Source: an uncultured bacterium (lineage in GTDB: Bacteria > Bacillota > Clostridia > Lachnospirales > Lachnospiraceae). Taken from it: DNA of 22,240 nt. The position numbers and the translations under genes are program-made. The DNA is taken from NCBI GenBank assembly GCA_905214855.1, contig CAJMNU010000014.1:1-22240 (forward strand), in the 5' to 3' direction. The notes beneath the pieces are model-generated. The model was not told the origin of the DNA. It saw only the letters and a list, made by a program, of their open reading frames with translations, and did not search any database. Below are positions 7,132-14,609 of the stretch, piece after piece (position 1 is the first letter of the stretch; each line of letters starts with the position of its first letter).

Positions 7132-9360
7132 TCAGACAAGTGCCAACTCACTGTGTGCCTGCATGCTCACTTCTTTCCACTCTCCATTACACTGCACACG
7201 AAGGCTTTGTGCCTTTTCTCCTGTCTTTATCACGGCATGGACTACCTGACCGTCCTGCCAGTCAATAGACACTTCTGCATCAGATAAAATGCGTACTCCA
7301 TAGATATGACCACTGTTCCATTCTTTTGGAAGTGCAGGAAGAAGTTTCAGGATTCCTGGCTCTGCATGTACCAACATTTCTACGATTCCGGCTGCTGCTC
7401 CCATATTTCCGTCAATCTGGAAAACACACCCATTCCTTTTTGGATGCGTGTCCATAAGATTCAAAGAAGTGGACTCTCTTAATAGTTTCAAAATACACTG
7501 ATATGCTCCCTCTCCATCTTCCAGACGTGCATACATACAGATCATCCATGCACAGCTCCAGCCTGTATAACCACCTCCATTTTCCAGTCGGTGTTCCAGT
7601 GTGCGCTTTGCTGCTTCCATATATTTTGGTGTGCGTTCCCATGTGATCTGATTTGATGGATACAAAGCATACAAGTGGGAAATATGTCTATGCCCTGGTT
7701 CTTTTTCACCATAATCCTCTCTCCACTCCTGAAGCTGTCCATAACTTCCGATTTTCATTTTTGGAAGTTTTGTGAGTGCCATTTTTGCCCAATCTACCAA
7801 TTCCCCCTCAATCTGTAAAACAGAGGATGCCTCAATGTAATCCGTAAACAGATCATGCAAAATCTCGCTGTCCATAGTACATCCCGCACAGATACTGCTC
7901 ATCTTACCTGATCGAGTGATAAATGTATTTTCAGGTGAGACAGATGGACAGACGATCAGCTCTCCCTGATCTTCTATCATAAAGTCTTCAAAGAATCGCA
8001 CTGCATCTTCCAGACACGGATACATGCGTGCCAGAAATGCCCGATCGTTGGTATATCTAAAATGAGTCAAAATATGCGTACAAAGCCAAGCTCCCCCTAA
8101 AACCCAATACGATGCTGGAAGATAAATATCCTGCGGTGCAGTGTCTGCCCATACATCTGTATTATGGTGGGCAGTAAAGCCCCTGCATCCATACATGCGT
8201 CTTGCCGTCTCTTTTCCGCTTATCCTCATCCTCTCGATCAAGCCAAACAGTGGTTCATGACATTCTGACAGATTGCAGCTTTCTGCTGGCCAATAGTTCA
8301 TTTCTGTATTGATATTGATCGTATATTTGGAATCCCATGATGGCTGCATTTCTTCATTCCAGATTCCCTGAAGATTTAACGGCAAAGATCCCTGACGGCT
8401 TCCTGCGATCATCAGATAACGCCCAAACTGATAATAACTCTCTGCCACCTTTGGATCATTTGGATGTTCCAGCAATCTCTCATGGAACGGCATTTCCTCA
8501 TCCCCAAAAGATCCCTCCTCTGCATCCAGAACAAACTCCACTCTGTCAAACAGTTCTTTATAATCTTTCGTGTGGCGTTTGAAAAGCTGCACAAATCCCA
8601 TCTTCTCTGCATCGGCTAATCTCTGCTGCACTGTTTTTTTCGGATTTTGCCCGTAAAAACTGGTTTCACCGGAAATGAAAAGCACAATTTCTTTACAATT
8701 CTTTACTACAAGATGTTCTCCGATTGCCGCAAGTGTTCCTCCTAATACCACAGCCGAAACCGCTGTACAAAACTCCACTCCATTTGGACCGGACTGTCCC
8801 TGCATATAAATGGTGTGATCCCCAACTCTTCCTGTCTCCTCATAAAACCTTGCTCTTTGCAGCAACACACTGAGTGAAAGTTCTTCTTCGCCCTCTGCCT
8901 TCATATGGACAACCATCACATGATCTGGATATGAAGCAAAATATTCTTTTGAAACACTGCCTTTCTCTGTCTCAAAATATTCTGTTACCATCCCCTTCTG
9001 TAGGCACAGTTCTCTTCTGTACTTTTCCACATAATCAGGTGCGTTCTGATAGGTGATCCACAGATCTCCCAATGTTTGGTATGGTCTCTGACTCTGCGGT
9101 GTTCCTGTAAACGCATACAGCAAGATCTCCTCCGCTTCCTGAAAACGTTCCTCCAGAATGAGTTGTCTGACCTTATCCAAGTTTTCCCTTGCATCTGGAT
9201 TGATCCTGTCTACATGTCCGCCATAATACAAACTGTCCAGATTCATCTGAATCCTTTCTTCCTGATATCCCCCGAATATCATTGCGCCCTGACGACCATT
9301 TCCAATAGGGTATGCCTGCATCCAGTCTTTTGCTGGCTGATTCTCCCAAATAACTCCCAT
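7132..9360 (-). CDS. Glycoside hydrolase family 95 (alpha-L-fucosidase / alpha-L-galactosidase)
   Basis: This enzyme removes terminal alpha-L-fucose or alpha-L-galactose from glycans. The 742 residues show the GH95 order: IGNGRQGAMIFGG near the N-terminus, NLQGIWNEEMQPSW (329-342), TININTEMNYWPAE (347-360), HHNTDVW (398-404), PSVSPEN (472-478), TGWSCAW (599-605) and FQIDGNMGAAAGI (648-659). By motif match to Bifidobacterium bifidum AfcA, N349 and N351 assist the base, E477 is the acid and D650 completes the site. Residue 347 is Thr where AfcA has His. The ATG at 9360 is chosen because AAAGGAG lies 7 nt upstream; upstream in-frame ATGs at 9402 and 9366 lack a spaced site. No signal peptide, so cytoplasmic. 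Confidence 0.93.
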   Translation of the reverse strand: MGVIWENQPAKDWMQAYPIGNGRQGAMIFGGYQEERIQMNLDSLYYGGHVDRINPDARENLDKVRQLILEERFQEAEEILLYAFTGTPQSQRPYQTLGDLWITYQNAPDYVEKYRRELCLQKGMVTEYFETEKGSVSKEYFASYPDHVMVVHMKAEGEEELSLSVLLQRARFYEETGRVGDHTIYMQGQSGPNGVEFCTAVSAVVLGGTLAAIGEHLVVKNCKEIVLFISGETSFYGQNPKKTVQQRLADAEKMGFVQLFKRHTKDYKELFDRVEFVLDAEEGSFGDEEMPFHERLLEHPNDPKVAESYYQFGRYLMIAGSRQGSLPLNLQGIWNEEMQPSWDSKYTININTEMNYWPAESCNLSECHEPLFGLIERMRISGKETARRMYGCRGFTAHHNTDVWADTAPQDIYLPASYWVLGGAWLCTHILTHFRYTNDRAFLARMYPCLEDAVRFFEDFMIEDQGELIVCPSVSPENTFITRSGKMSSICAGCTMDSEILHDLFTDYIEASSVLQIEGELVDWAKMALTKLPKMKIGSYGQLQEWREDYGEKEPGHRHISHLYALYPSNQITWERTPKYMEAAKRTLEHRLENGGGYTGWSCAWMICMYARLEDGEGAYQCILKLLRESTSLNLMDTHPKRNGCVFQIDGNMGAAAGIVEMLVHAEPGILKLLPALPKEWNSGHIYGVRILSDAEVSIDWQDGQVVHAVIKTGEKAQSLRVQCNGEWKEVSMQAHSELALV

Positions 9361-9416
9361 ATTCATTCTCCTTTTCCCACTTTTACAGAGATTTTCCCAC
9401 ATACGTTCTTAACCTC

Positions 9417-9446
9417 ATTATACGAAAAACGCTTCTGCTTTGTTAG
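9417..9446 (-). promoter_or_regulatory. Promoter of the GH95-transporter unit
   Basis: On the minus strand CTAACA (9441-9446), an 18-bp spacer and a perfect TATAAT (9417-9422). The weak -35 fits a promoter that needs an AraC-type activator, and such a gene lies divergently next to it. Confidence 0.6.
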
Positions 9447-9455
9447 AGGATTTTT

Positions 9456-9485
9456 TGACATTTCGATACATTTTATGTCGCATTT
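9456..9485. promoter_or_regulatory. Candidate AraC-type binding region between divergent genes
   Basis: On the minus strand AAATGCGA (9478-9485) and AAATGTCA (9456-9463) recur at a 22-bp step, with a further AAATG between them. GACAT and ATGTC (9457-9461, 9475-9479) also form an inverted pair. The region ends about 10 bp upstream of the GH95 -35 box, where AraC-family activators usually bind. Assignment is inference. Confidence 0.35.
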
Positions 9486-9496
9486 TTGCAGATTTC

Positions 9497-9525
9497 TTGT
9501 ATCTTTTCAAGCCACATGCTATCAT
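9497..9525 (+). promoter_or_regulatory. Candidate promoter of the AraC-type regulator
   Basis: TTGTAT (9497-9502), a 17-bp spacer and TATCAT (9520-9525). It predicts a leader of about 30 nt. A TTGACA at 9455-9460 has no matching -10 at normal distance. Confidence 0.5.
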
Positions 9526-9560
9526 AAAGAAAAACACTTTCTATGACAGGAGATTTTAGC

Positions 9561-10502
9561 ATGCGGCTTGGACACGCCCTCATCAACCTATCTTTTTTGT
9601 TAGAAAAGACTCAGATCACTGCTGAACGTATTGTGATTGATCTTTTGGAAACTCCCATTCCATCCCACAGCCACGGCAATGGCTGTTTTGAACTGCATTA
9701 TGTGATTTCCGGAACCGGAACGGTTACACTTCAGGATATTCCCTATCCATTGTCTCCGCAAACCTTTTATATTACTGGTCCTCATGTTACACATGCACAG
9801 TATCCCAATCCCAATGCCCCTGTCACAGAATACTGTATGTATATTAAAGCAGCTTTGGATGATGTTTCTTTCCTTTCTGATTCTGATTTCTGTATGCATA
9901 CCTTTTTACAGACTGCATCCTATCACAGTGAGCAATCTGAGTTTCTTGGCAACTTTTTAATCCGCATTTTTCAGGAAGCCAGACAGCAGCTCCCTGGATA
10001 TCGGATCATTGTGGAATCCAAGGTTAAAGAACTGCTAGTTTTATTGGGACGTGCCTACTCTCTTCCGCAAAAACACCTTACATCTGACATACATAATGAA
10101 GACCATGAACGGATAGGAGAAGAATACCTTAATCATACTGGTTTTTCCTCTTACCTCCACAGTACAGATTATGAACATGCAACAGCGGACAAAACCGCCA
10201 TCATCATGGATGAATATTTTCTTTTCGAATACAAAACTGCTTCTCTGGAAACGCTGTCCTGCCGCCTGAACCTCAGCTGCCGACAGACGGAGCGGCTGAT
10301 TTGGCAATATTATGGCAAAACATTTCAGCAAAAAAAGACCGATGCCAGAATGGCTGCTGCTGCCATTCTTCTGCATCAGCCTTATAAGATCACACAGATT
10401 GCAGAAAAACTGGGATATGGTTCTATTGAACACTTCTCCTCTGCATTCCGCCACTATTATCAGATCAGTCCATCTGCCTATCGCAAACAGTTTTCTGAAT
10501 AA
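9561..10502 (+). CDS. AraC-family transcription regulator with cupin sensor domain
   Basis: A 313-residue cytoplasmic regulator. Residues about 20-95 form an AraC-type cupin sensor (PIPSHSHGNGCFELHYVISG, then GPHVTHAQYP). Residues about 210-312 hold two helix-turn-helix motifs: the first around TLSCRLNLSCRQTERLIWQYYG, the second ITQIAEKLGYGSIEHFSSAFRHYYQISPSAYR, the usual AraC/XylS ending. ATG 9561 is preferred over the in-frame ATG at 9543 because GGAG lies 8 nt upstream. It is divergent from the GH95-transporter unit with about 200 bp of shared control region, so it probably activates that unit on sensing the sugar. A terminator follows within 1 nt of the stop codon. Confidence 0.92.
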   Translation: MRLGHALINLSFLLEKTQITAERIVIDLLETPIPSHSHGNGCFELHYVISGTGTVTLQDIPYPLSPQTFYITGPHVTHAQYPNPNAPVTEYCMYIKAALDDVSFLSDSDFCMHTFLQTASYHSEQSEFLGNFLIRIFQEARQQLPGYRIIVESKVKELLVLLGRAYSLPQKHLTSDIHNEDHERIGEEYLNHTGFSSYLHSTDYEHATADKTAIIMDEYFLFEYKTASLETLSCRLNLSCRQTERLIWQYYGKTFQQKKTDARMAAAAILLHQPYKITQIAEKLGYGSIEHFSSAFRHYYQISPSAYRKQFSE

Positions 10503-10543
10503 AAAACGACTATGCAATCTGTTACTTTTTGCATAGCCGTTTT
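10503..10543. terminator. Bidirectional intrinsic terminator
   Basis: Arms 10503-10517 and 10529-10543 with an 11-nt loop. On the minus strand the stem is fully paired (one G-U) and is followed by a run of six U, serving the small gene at 10611-10697. On plus it has one A-C mismatch and ends in UUUU, serving the AraC-type gene. Confidence 0.85.
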
Positions 10544-10610
10544 CATTCTATCATTTATTTACTAGTTATTGTAAGTCTCTTGATACTTCCCTATATTATT
10601 CTGCTCTTTT

Positions 10611-10697
10611 TTATCTAAAACTCTCTTTTTTGTGGATGATCATGTAAAGATCATATGCTAAAATCCCGAGTGCAGCAGTGTACGCAAGTATTGTCAT
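10611..10697 (-). CDS. Small single-span membrane peptide, 28 residues
   Basis: A short reading frame with start ATG at 10695-10697, an AGAGG site 9 nt upstream and stop TAA at 10611-10613. The peptide reads MTILAYTAALGILAYDLYMI, then IHKKESFR: one hydrophobic span of about 20 residues followed by a basic tail. It has its own candidate -10 boxes upstream and a good terminator 68 nt downstream, which argues for a real gene. This build (short, one span, charged C-terminus) is shared by type I toxins and by small accessory subunits of membrane proteins. I do not recognise the family. It follows the uracil permease by 162 nt on the same strand, so an accessory role to that transporter is possible but unsupported. 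Confidence 0.5.
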   Translation of the reverse strand: MTILAYTAALGILAYDLYMIIHKKESFR

Positions 10698-10731
10698 ATA
10701 TCAGCGCCTCTTTTCTTTTTTTGATAACCTT

Positions 10732-10760
10732 ATTGTAGCGCCTTTCCATTATATGCACAA
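10732..10760 (-). promoter_or_regulatory. Candidate promoter of the small membrane peptide gene
   Basis: On minus, TTGTGC (10755-10760), 17 bp and TACAAT (10732-10737). A perfect TATAAT also lies at 10748-10753 but lacks a -35. The stretch 10544-10859 otherwise holds only the 28-codon gene. I see no strong terminator just after uraA. Confidence 0.35.
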
Positions 10761-10859
10761 TCCGCAAATCGTATAATGTTTTTATATGGTATTTACTTTT
10801 TTTTGCTATAATATACAATATTTTTTAGATTACCTAAATATTTTTGGTTTTCCTGTTTT

Positions 10860-12113
10860 TTACTGGTCATTTGTCCATTTCATCTTATCTAAGAAATGGA
10901 AAATCAAACTCAAAATCATTCCTACTACACAGGCAAGTACCATACCGGTCAACTGGATATCTCCAATCTGCACAGAAATACCAGAAAGCCCTGTCACGAA
11001 AATAACTGCCGTCAATGCCTGATTTCTGTTTTTACTAAAATCTACCTTAGAATCCACCAGAATACGAAGACCAGATGTTCCGATCATTCCATATAATAAG
11101 AAGGAAATACCACCGATTACCGGACCCGGTATGGTACTGATCAATGTAGTAAGTTTTCCGATAAAGGAACATGCGATAGAGAGGATCGCTGCCCCCGCAA
11201 TAACCTGTACACTATACACTCTGGTAACTGCCATAACACCAATATTCTCACCATATGTGGTTGTCGGCACAGACCCAATCAATCCAGAAAGCATGGTGGA
11301 GAAATTGTCTCCAAATAAGGAACGGTGCAGTCCTGGTTCTTTCAAAAGATCACGACCTATGATCTTACTGGTCACAACCTGATGACCAATATGCTCCGAT
11401 GTAATAACCAGAATCACGGGCAGAATGATCAAAATGGCATCCAGACTAAACTTAGGAGCAGAGAAATTTGGCATTGCAAAGAAACTGGCTTTTGCCACTT
11501 CACTGAAATCTACAAGTCCACAGGCAATGGCTGACACATATCCTGCGATCACTGCGATCAAAATTGGAATGACAGATAAAAATCCTCTAAATAAAATCGA
11601 ACCAAAGACAGCAGTTCCCAGTGTTACAAGGAACACGATCACATTTTCAGGCTGTACACTGTCTCCCAATAACCCTGCATTATTTGCAGCTGTACCGGAA
11701 AGTTCCAGACCGATCAAAGCTACAACAGGTCCCATTGCTGCTGGCGGAAGCACAATATCGATCCAGTTTGAACCAAATTTATAGATCACTGCTGCCAGAA
11801 TACAACCCAAAAAACCTACTGCCACAAAACCACCTAATGCATACTCATATCCAAACTTTGCGATCACGATACTTGCTGGTGCAAGAAACGCAAAACTAGA
11901 TCCCAGATATGCTGGTGCTTTTCCCTTTGTCACTACCATAAAGATCAATGTTCCAACACCGTTCATAAACAGTACGATCGCTGGATTAATACCAAATATA
12001 AATGGTACCAGCACAGATGCGCCAAACATGGCAAACATATGCTGAACACTGAGCGGAATCAAAAGTTTTGCTGGGACTTTTTCTTCCACCTGAATAATCC
12101 TTCGCTTTTCCAT
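10860..12113 (-). CDS. uraA: Uracil permease (NCS2 / UraA type)
   Basis: A 417-residue membrane protein that imports uracil with a proton. It is hydrophobic throughout, consistent with 14 spans. Family motifs are QHMFAMFGASVLVPF at the N-terminus, VITSEHIGHQ (237-245) and TTTYGENIGV (284-292). E240, H244 and E289 fall within a residue of E. coli UraA Glu241, His245 and Glu290, the uracil-binding and proton-coupling residues, so uracil is a better guess than xanthine. The start is supported by GGAGG 8 nt before the ATG. It has its own promoter; I found no PyrR-type leader in the short 5' UTR. Flanking genes are not pyrimidine genes, so it is likely monocistronic. Confidence 0.92.
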   Translation of the reverse strand: MEKRRIIQVEEKVPAKLLIPLSVQHMFAMFGASVLVPFIFGINPAIVLFMNGVGTLIFMVVTKGKAPAYLGSSFAFLAPASIVIAKFGYEYALGGFVAVGFLGCILAAVIYKFGSNWIDIVLPPAAMGPVVALIGLELSGTAANNAGLLGDSVQPENVIVFLVTLGTAVFGSILFRGFLSVIPILIAVIAGYVSAIACGLVDFSEVAKASFFAMPNFSAPKFSLDAILIILPVILVITSEHIGHQVVTSKIIGRDLLKEPGLHRSLFGDNFSTMLSGLIGSVPTTTYGENIGVMAVTRVYSVQVIAGAAILSIACSFIGKLTTLISTIPGPVIGGISFLLYGMIGTSGLRILVDSKVDFSKNRNQALTAVIFVTGLSGISVQIGDIQLTGMVLACVVGMILSLIFHFLDKMKWTNDQ

Positions 12114-12165
12114 ATCAAACCTCCACTTTTTCTTTTGCCTTTATATGGCATCTTTCTTCCAAAAG

Positions 12166-12194
12166 AGAATACCATTTCCGCTTTCTAATAGCAA
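12166..12194 (-). promoter_or_regulatory. Promoter of the uracil permease gene
   Basis: On minus, TTGCTA (12189-12194), a 17-bp spacer and TATTCT (12166-12171) with a TG one base before the -10 (extended -10). The predicted leader is about 45 nt. The -35 touches the end of the upstream terminator structure. Confidence 0.55.
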
Positions 12195-12208
12195 GATTTT
12201 TTTACAGT

Positions 12209-12273
12209 AAAAAATCTTATGGATATCATATTCCGACTTTTACATCGGATTTTTCCAATATCCATAAGATTTT
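12209..12273 (-). terminator. Terminator of the heparinase-family gene
   Basis: Arms 12211-12226 and 12258-12273 form 16 perfect pairs. A nested 5-bp hairpin (12232-12236 with 12245-12249) sits in the 31-nt apical part. On minus the stem ends in six U. It lies 24 nt past the stop codon at 12297. The downstream arm can also pair with 12193-12202 (10 bp). Confidence 0.8.
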
Positions 12274-12296
12274 CCTGATTTATTTTTTATGTTATC

Positions 12297-14348
12297 TTAT
12301 TTTATGATCTCACCCTCGATCAGTTTCCATTTTGTTCCATCTTCCAAAATCAATGTGATCTCTTTATCATTCAGATCTGCACCTGCCAAAACCTCTTTGA
12401 TCGGACAGCCTTCCTCCTGATGTGGATATAACACAGTTACCATTCTGCAATCTCTTCCCTTTGCCTCACAGAGAAGTGTTGGGATCGGTACTGCGTCTGC
12501 ACTAAATCCTTTCTGAGACAACCATCCCTGATATTGTGGTTCTTTCTGTCCTTCTACTACTTTCATCTGTGCTTCCTGACCGGAAACCAACAATGTGATA
12601 TCATTCATATCCAGCCTGTTCTTTGAAACCACTGGATTTTCACTGTTCAGATGCCAGATCACCTCATAGGTATGCTCTTTCTTTTCTTCATCTGATGTCA
12701 TAAGACGATCAATGGCAATGATAAATGGTTTCAGACCATATCCCGGTTTTTTAAAGAAATATAAGGAACGCTTATGAGAGACACTGGTATCTACATTCTT
12801 TCTCTCCTCATCTGTCAATTTCCCTTCAAAATTCCAGAAATCTGTTACTGCTTCTTTTAACTCTGTTCCATATCCATCTGTATACTCTGCCTCAGCAAAA
12901 TCGACATCCTCTGTCACCTTCGCAAGCATCCCTGCAGGTTTTAAGATATCTTCCTCTTTCCATTTGAATGTTCTAAGTCTGCTCTGTTCCAATCCATCGA
13001 CACGGATCGTATTATGTGCTCTGGTAGACATCACATAACGTCTCATACCAGAACCATCATATGCATAATTTCCACCCTCAACCAAAAGATACTTATGATT
13101 TGCATACATCACAAAGGATAATTTATCCTCATGCTGATGTGCACGTCCAAATGGACCACCATCAAATAATGCCCAGACTGCATCCTTATCCCAACCAGTA
13201 CGCATCACAAGGAATCCAGAATCCGGAAGGATCAAAGAAGTATTTTCTGGTTCTTTTCCCTCTTTTTGATCCGTGATCACCCACTGCATCTGCGGGTTCT
13301 GTGGGAATAAGACTTTTCTTCTATCCAGAATCTCTGACACTTTTGCTCTAGAACCATCGTTTAGCTCTGGGAGTGTTCCGTCTGGCATCATCAGTTCGAT
13401 ATTCAGCAGACACATTTTTTCCAGATATTGTGTAAAGACCTCTGGGATCTCCATATGGAATGCCTGAGCTGTCACCATCATTCTCTGATAATTGTTGATG
13501 ACCACATCATGGTATCCTGTACAAAGTTCATAATGGAATCCATCTGCATAGATCTGAGTCTTCAATTCATGGATCAATACATCCACTGCAAGCTGATACC
13601 ATCTTTTAGAATCTTTTAAAACTGGGGAAAGAATTGCAATATGAGCTAAACCATTCATTTCCATCACAAGCCAGTTTCCAGTTGTTCTGCGCAGTTCCAA
13701 TCTTCTAGCATTCTCTATCAGAGATTTATACCAGTTTACCAGAATATCATCTGTAAATGCAGGTGTCTTATAGAATGTAAATAATGCATATGGCCAGTTT
13801 GCGCCCATACGGATTCCGCACTCGATCGTACGCCAGCACTCTGTATCACGGCTTCCTGCCTCAAGATCACAGACTGCCTGCTCTGCCCAAGTAGAAAATA
13901 ATCTTGCACAACACTCTGCATATTTTTCATCTTTTGTCTGTCTATAGACATACGCCAAATGTTTCCACTCATTGTGGCGGTTTAACTGCCATGTCCACTC
14001 TTTATATTGATTTGGTGTTGGATTATAATCCCAGTCTACTTCATCACCAAAATCATATTCAATTCCACAGGAAATCAGACGGTTTGTACAGATCCTGTCT
14101 GCTGCTTCTACATCCGTCTCCTCTTTCCATTTATAATAATTTTCCGGAATCTCATACGGGATTGTAAAAAATGTTTCCGGATCTAATGTCTCCCTGATAT
14201 ACTCTGCAAACTGATGTCTGGCAGCTGCATAATCCCCCTCTTTGGCTGCCTCTTTCATCTTCTTTACTGCATCCAGACTATCATCCAAACACTCTAAAAA
14301 GAATTCTTCATCACTCAGCAAAGGTCCTTTTTTCATCTGCTGCTCCAT
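12297..14348 (-). CDS. Heparinase II/III-family polysaccharide lyase-like protein
   Basis: A 683-residue protein with an alpha/alpha-toroid N-terminal half and a beta-sandwich C-terminal half, as in heparinase II/III-type lyases (PL12/15/17/21 superfamily). Motifs in order: TTGNWLVMEMNGLAH (222-236), FHYELCTGYHDVVINNY (271-287), GRAHQHEDKLSF (401-412), VEGGNYAYDG (423-432) and STRAHNTIRVDG (441-452). By family analogy N225, Y279/H280 and H404 or H406 form the lyase site. The ATG at 14348 is chosen because AGGAGGAGG lies 8 nt upstream; the frame runs open to a TTG at 14441, which lacks a site. No signal peptide, so it should act in the cytoplasm on imported uronate-containing oligosaccharides. 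The substrate (glycosaminoglycan, alginate or other) cannot be read from sequence. Confidence 0.88.
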   Translation of the reverse strand: MEQQMKKGPLLSDEEFFLECLDDSLDAVKKMKEAAKEGDYAAARHQFAEYIRETLDPETFFTIPYEIPENYYKWKEETDVEAADRICTNRLISCGIEYDFGDEVDWDYNPTPNQYKEWTWQLNRHNEWKHLAYVYRQTKDEKYAECCARLFSTWAEQAVCDLEAGSRDTECWRTIECGIRMGANWPYALFTFYKTPAFTDDILVNWYKSLIENARRLELRRTTGNWLVMEMNGLAHIAILSPVLKDSKRWYQLAVDVLIHELKTQIYADGFHYELCTGYHDVVINNYQRMMVTAQAFHMEIPEVFTQYLEKMCLLNIELMMPDGTLPELNDGSRAKVSEILDRRKVLFPQNPQMQWVITDQKEGKEPENTSLILPDSGFLVMRTGWDKDAVWALFDGGPFGRAHQHEDKLSFVMYANHKYLLVEGGNYAYDGSGMRRYVMSTRAHNTIRVDGLEQSRLRTFKWKEEDILKPAGMLAKVTEDVDFAEAEYTDGYGTELKEAVTDFWNFEGKLTDEERKNVDTSVSHKRSLYFFKKPGYGLKPFIIAIDRLMTSDEEKKEHTYEVIWHLNSENPVVSKNRLDMNDITLLVSGQEAQMKVVEGQKEPQYQGWLSQKGFSADAVPIPTLLCEAKGRDCRMVTVLYPHQEEGCPIKEVLAGADLNDKEITLILEDGTKWKLIEGEIIK

Positions 14349-14507
14349 AAGTGTTTCCTCCTCCTGCAATCCTTTTGCGGAATATGGCAGAATCCATACC
14401 ATATTCTTTTCCATAAGATACATATTGTTTTCCCAGATCAAGCCCCGTCCATTCTTACATAGATCACAAGAACAGACCTTCTCTTTCTGAAATGTATTGC
14501 TACTTGT

Positions 14508-14536
14508 ATTGTACTCTCTGCACCTAATTTTGTCGT
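14508..14536 (-). promoter_or_regulatory. Promoter of the heparinase-family gene
   Basis: On minus, ACGACA (14531-14536), a 17-bp spacer and TACAAT (14508-14513). It predicts a leader of about 150 nt before the ATG at 14348. The half-match -35 suggests activator dependence. Confidence 0.5.
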
Positions 14537-14556
14537 GTCCTTATTTTACGGTCTGA

Positions 14557-14587
14557 TTCACATTTTCTTTGATTTCGTTCACATTTT
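14557..14587 (-). repeat. Direct repeat AAAATGTGAA x2, 21 bp apart, probable operator
   Basis: On minus the 10-mer AAAATGTGAA occurs at 14578-14587 and again at 14557-14566, exactly 21 bp apart. It ends 20 bp upstream of the -35 box of the heparinase-family gene. Two direct half-sites at 21 bp is the classic AraC-family layout. The rest of 14349-14609 shows nothing else I can name. Confidence 0.5.
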
Positions 14588-14609
14588 TTATTTTTATACC
14601 ATCAGCTTC

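Noticed and set aside
9076..9546. A 156-codon plus-strand frame over the GH95 5' end and the divergent promoter region
   Set aside because: It lies opposite the GH95 N-terminal motifs and across promoter sequences; composition (many Phe, Leu, Ser, Cys, His) is typical of an antisense shadow.
10041..10517. A 158-codon minus-strand frame opposite the AraC-type gene
   Set aside because: It runs antisense to both helix-turn-helix motifs, starts without a ribosome site and is not recognisable.
12114..12296. A PyrR-type attenuator or purine riboswitch before the uracil permease
   Set aside because: The hairpins lie upstream of the predicted uraA promoter and follow the heparinase-family stop codon, so they act as its terminator. 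No PyrR or purine-aptamer signature was seen.
14348..14441. N-terminal extension of the heparinase-family gene to a TTG at 14441
   Set aside because: No ribosome binding site precedes the TTG, whereas AGGAGGAGG sits 8 nt before ATG 14348; the extension has no family resemblance.
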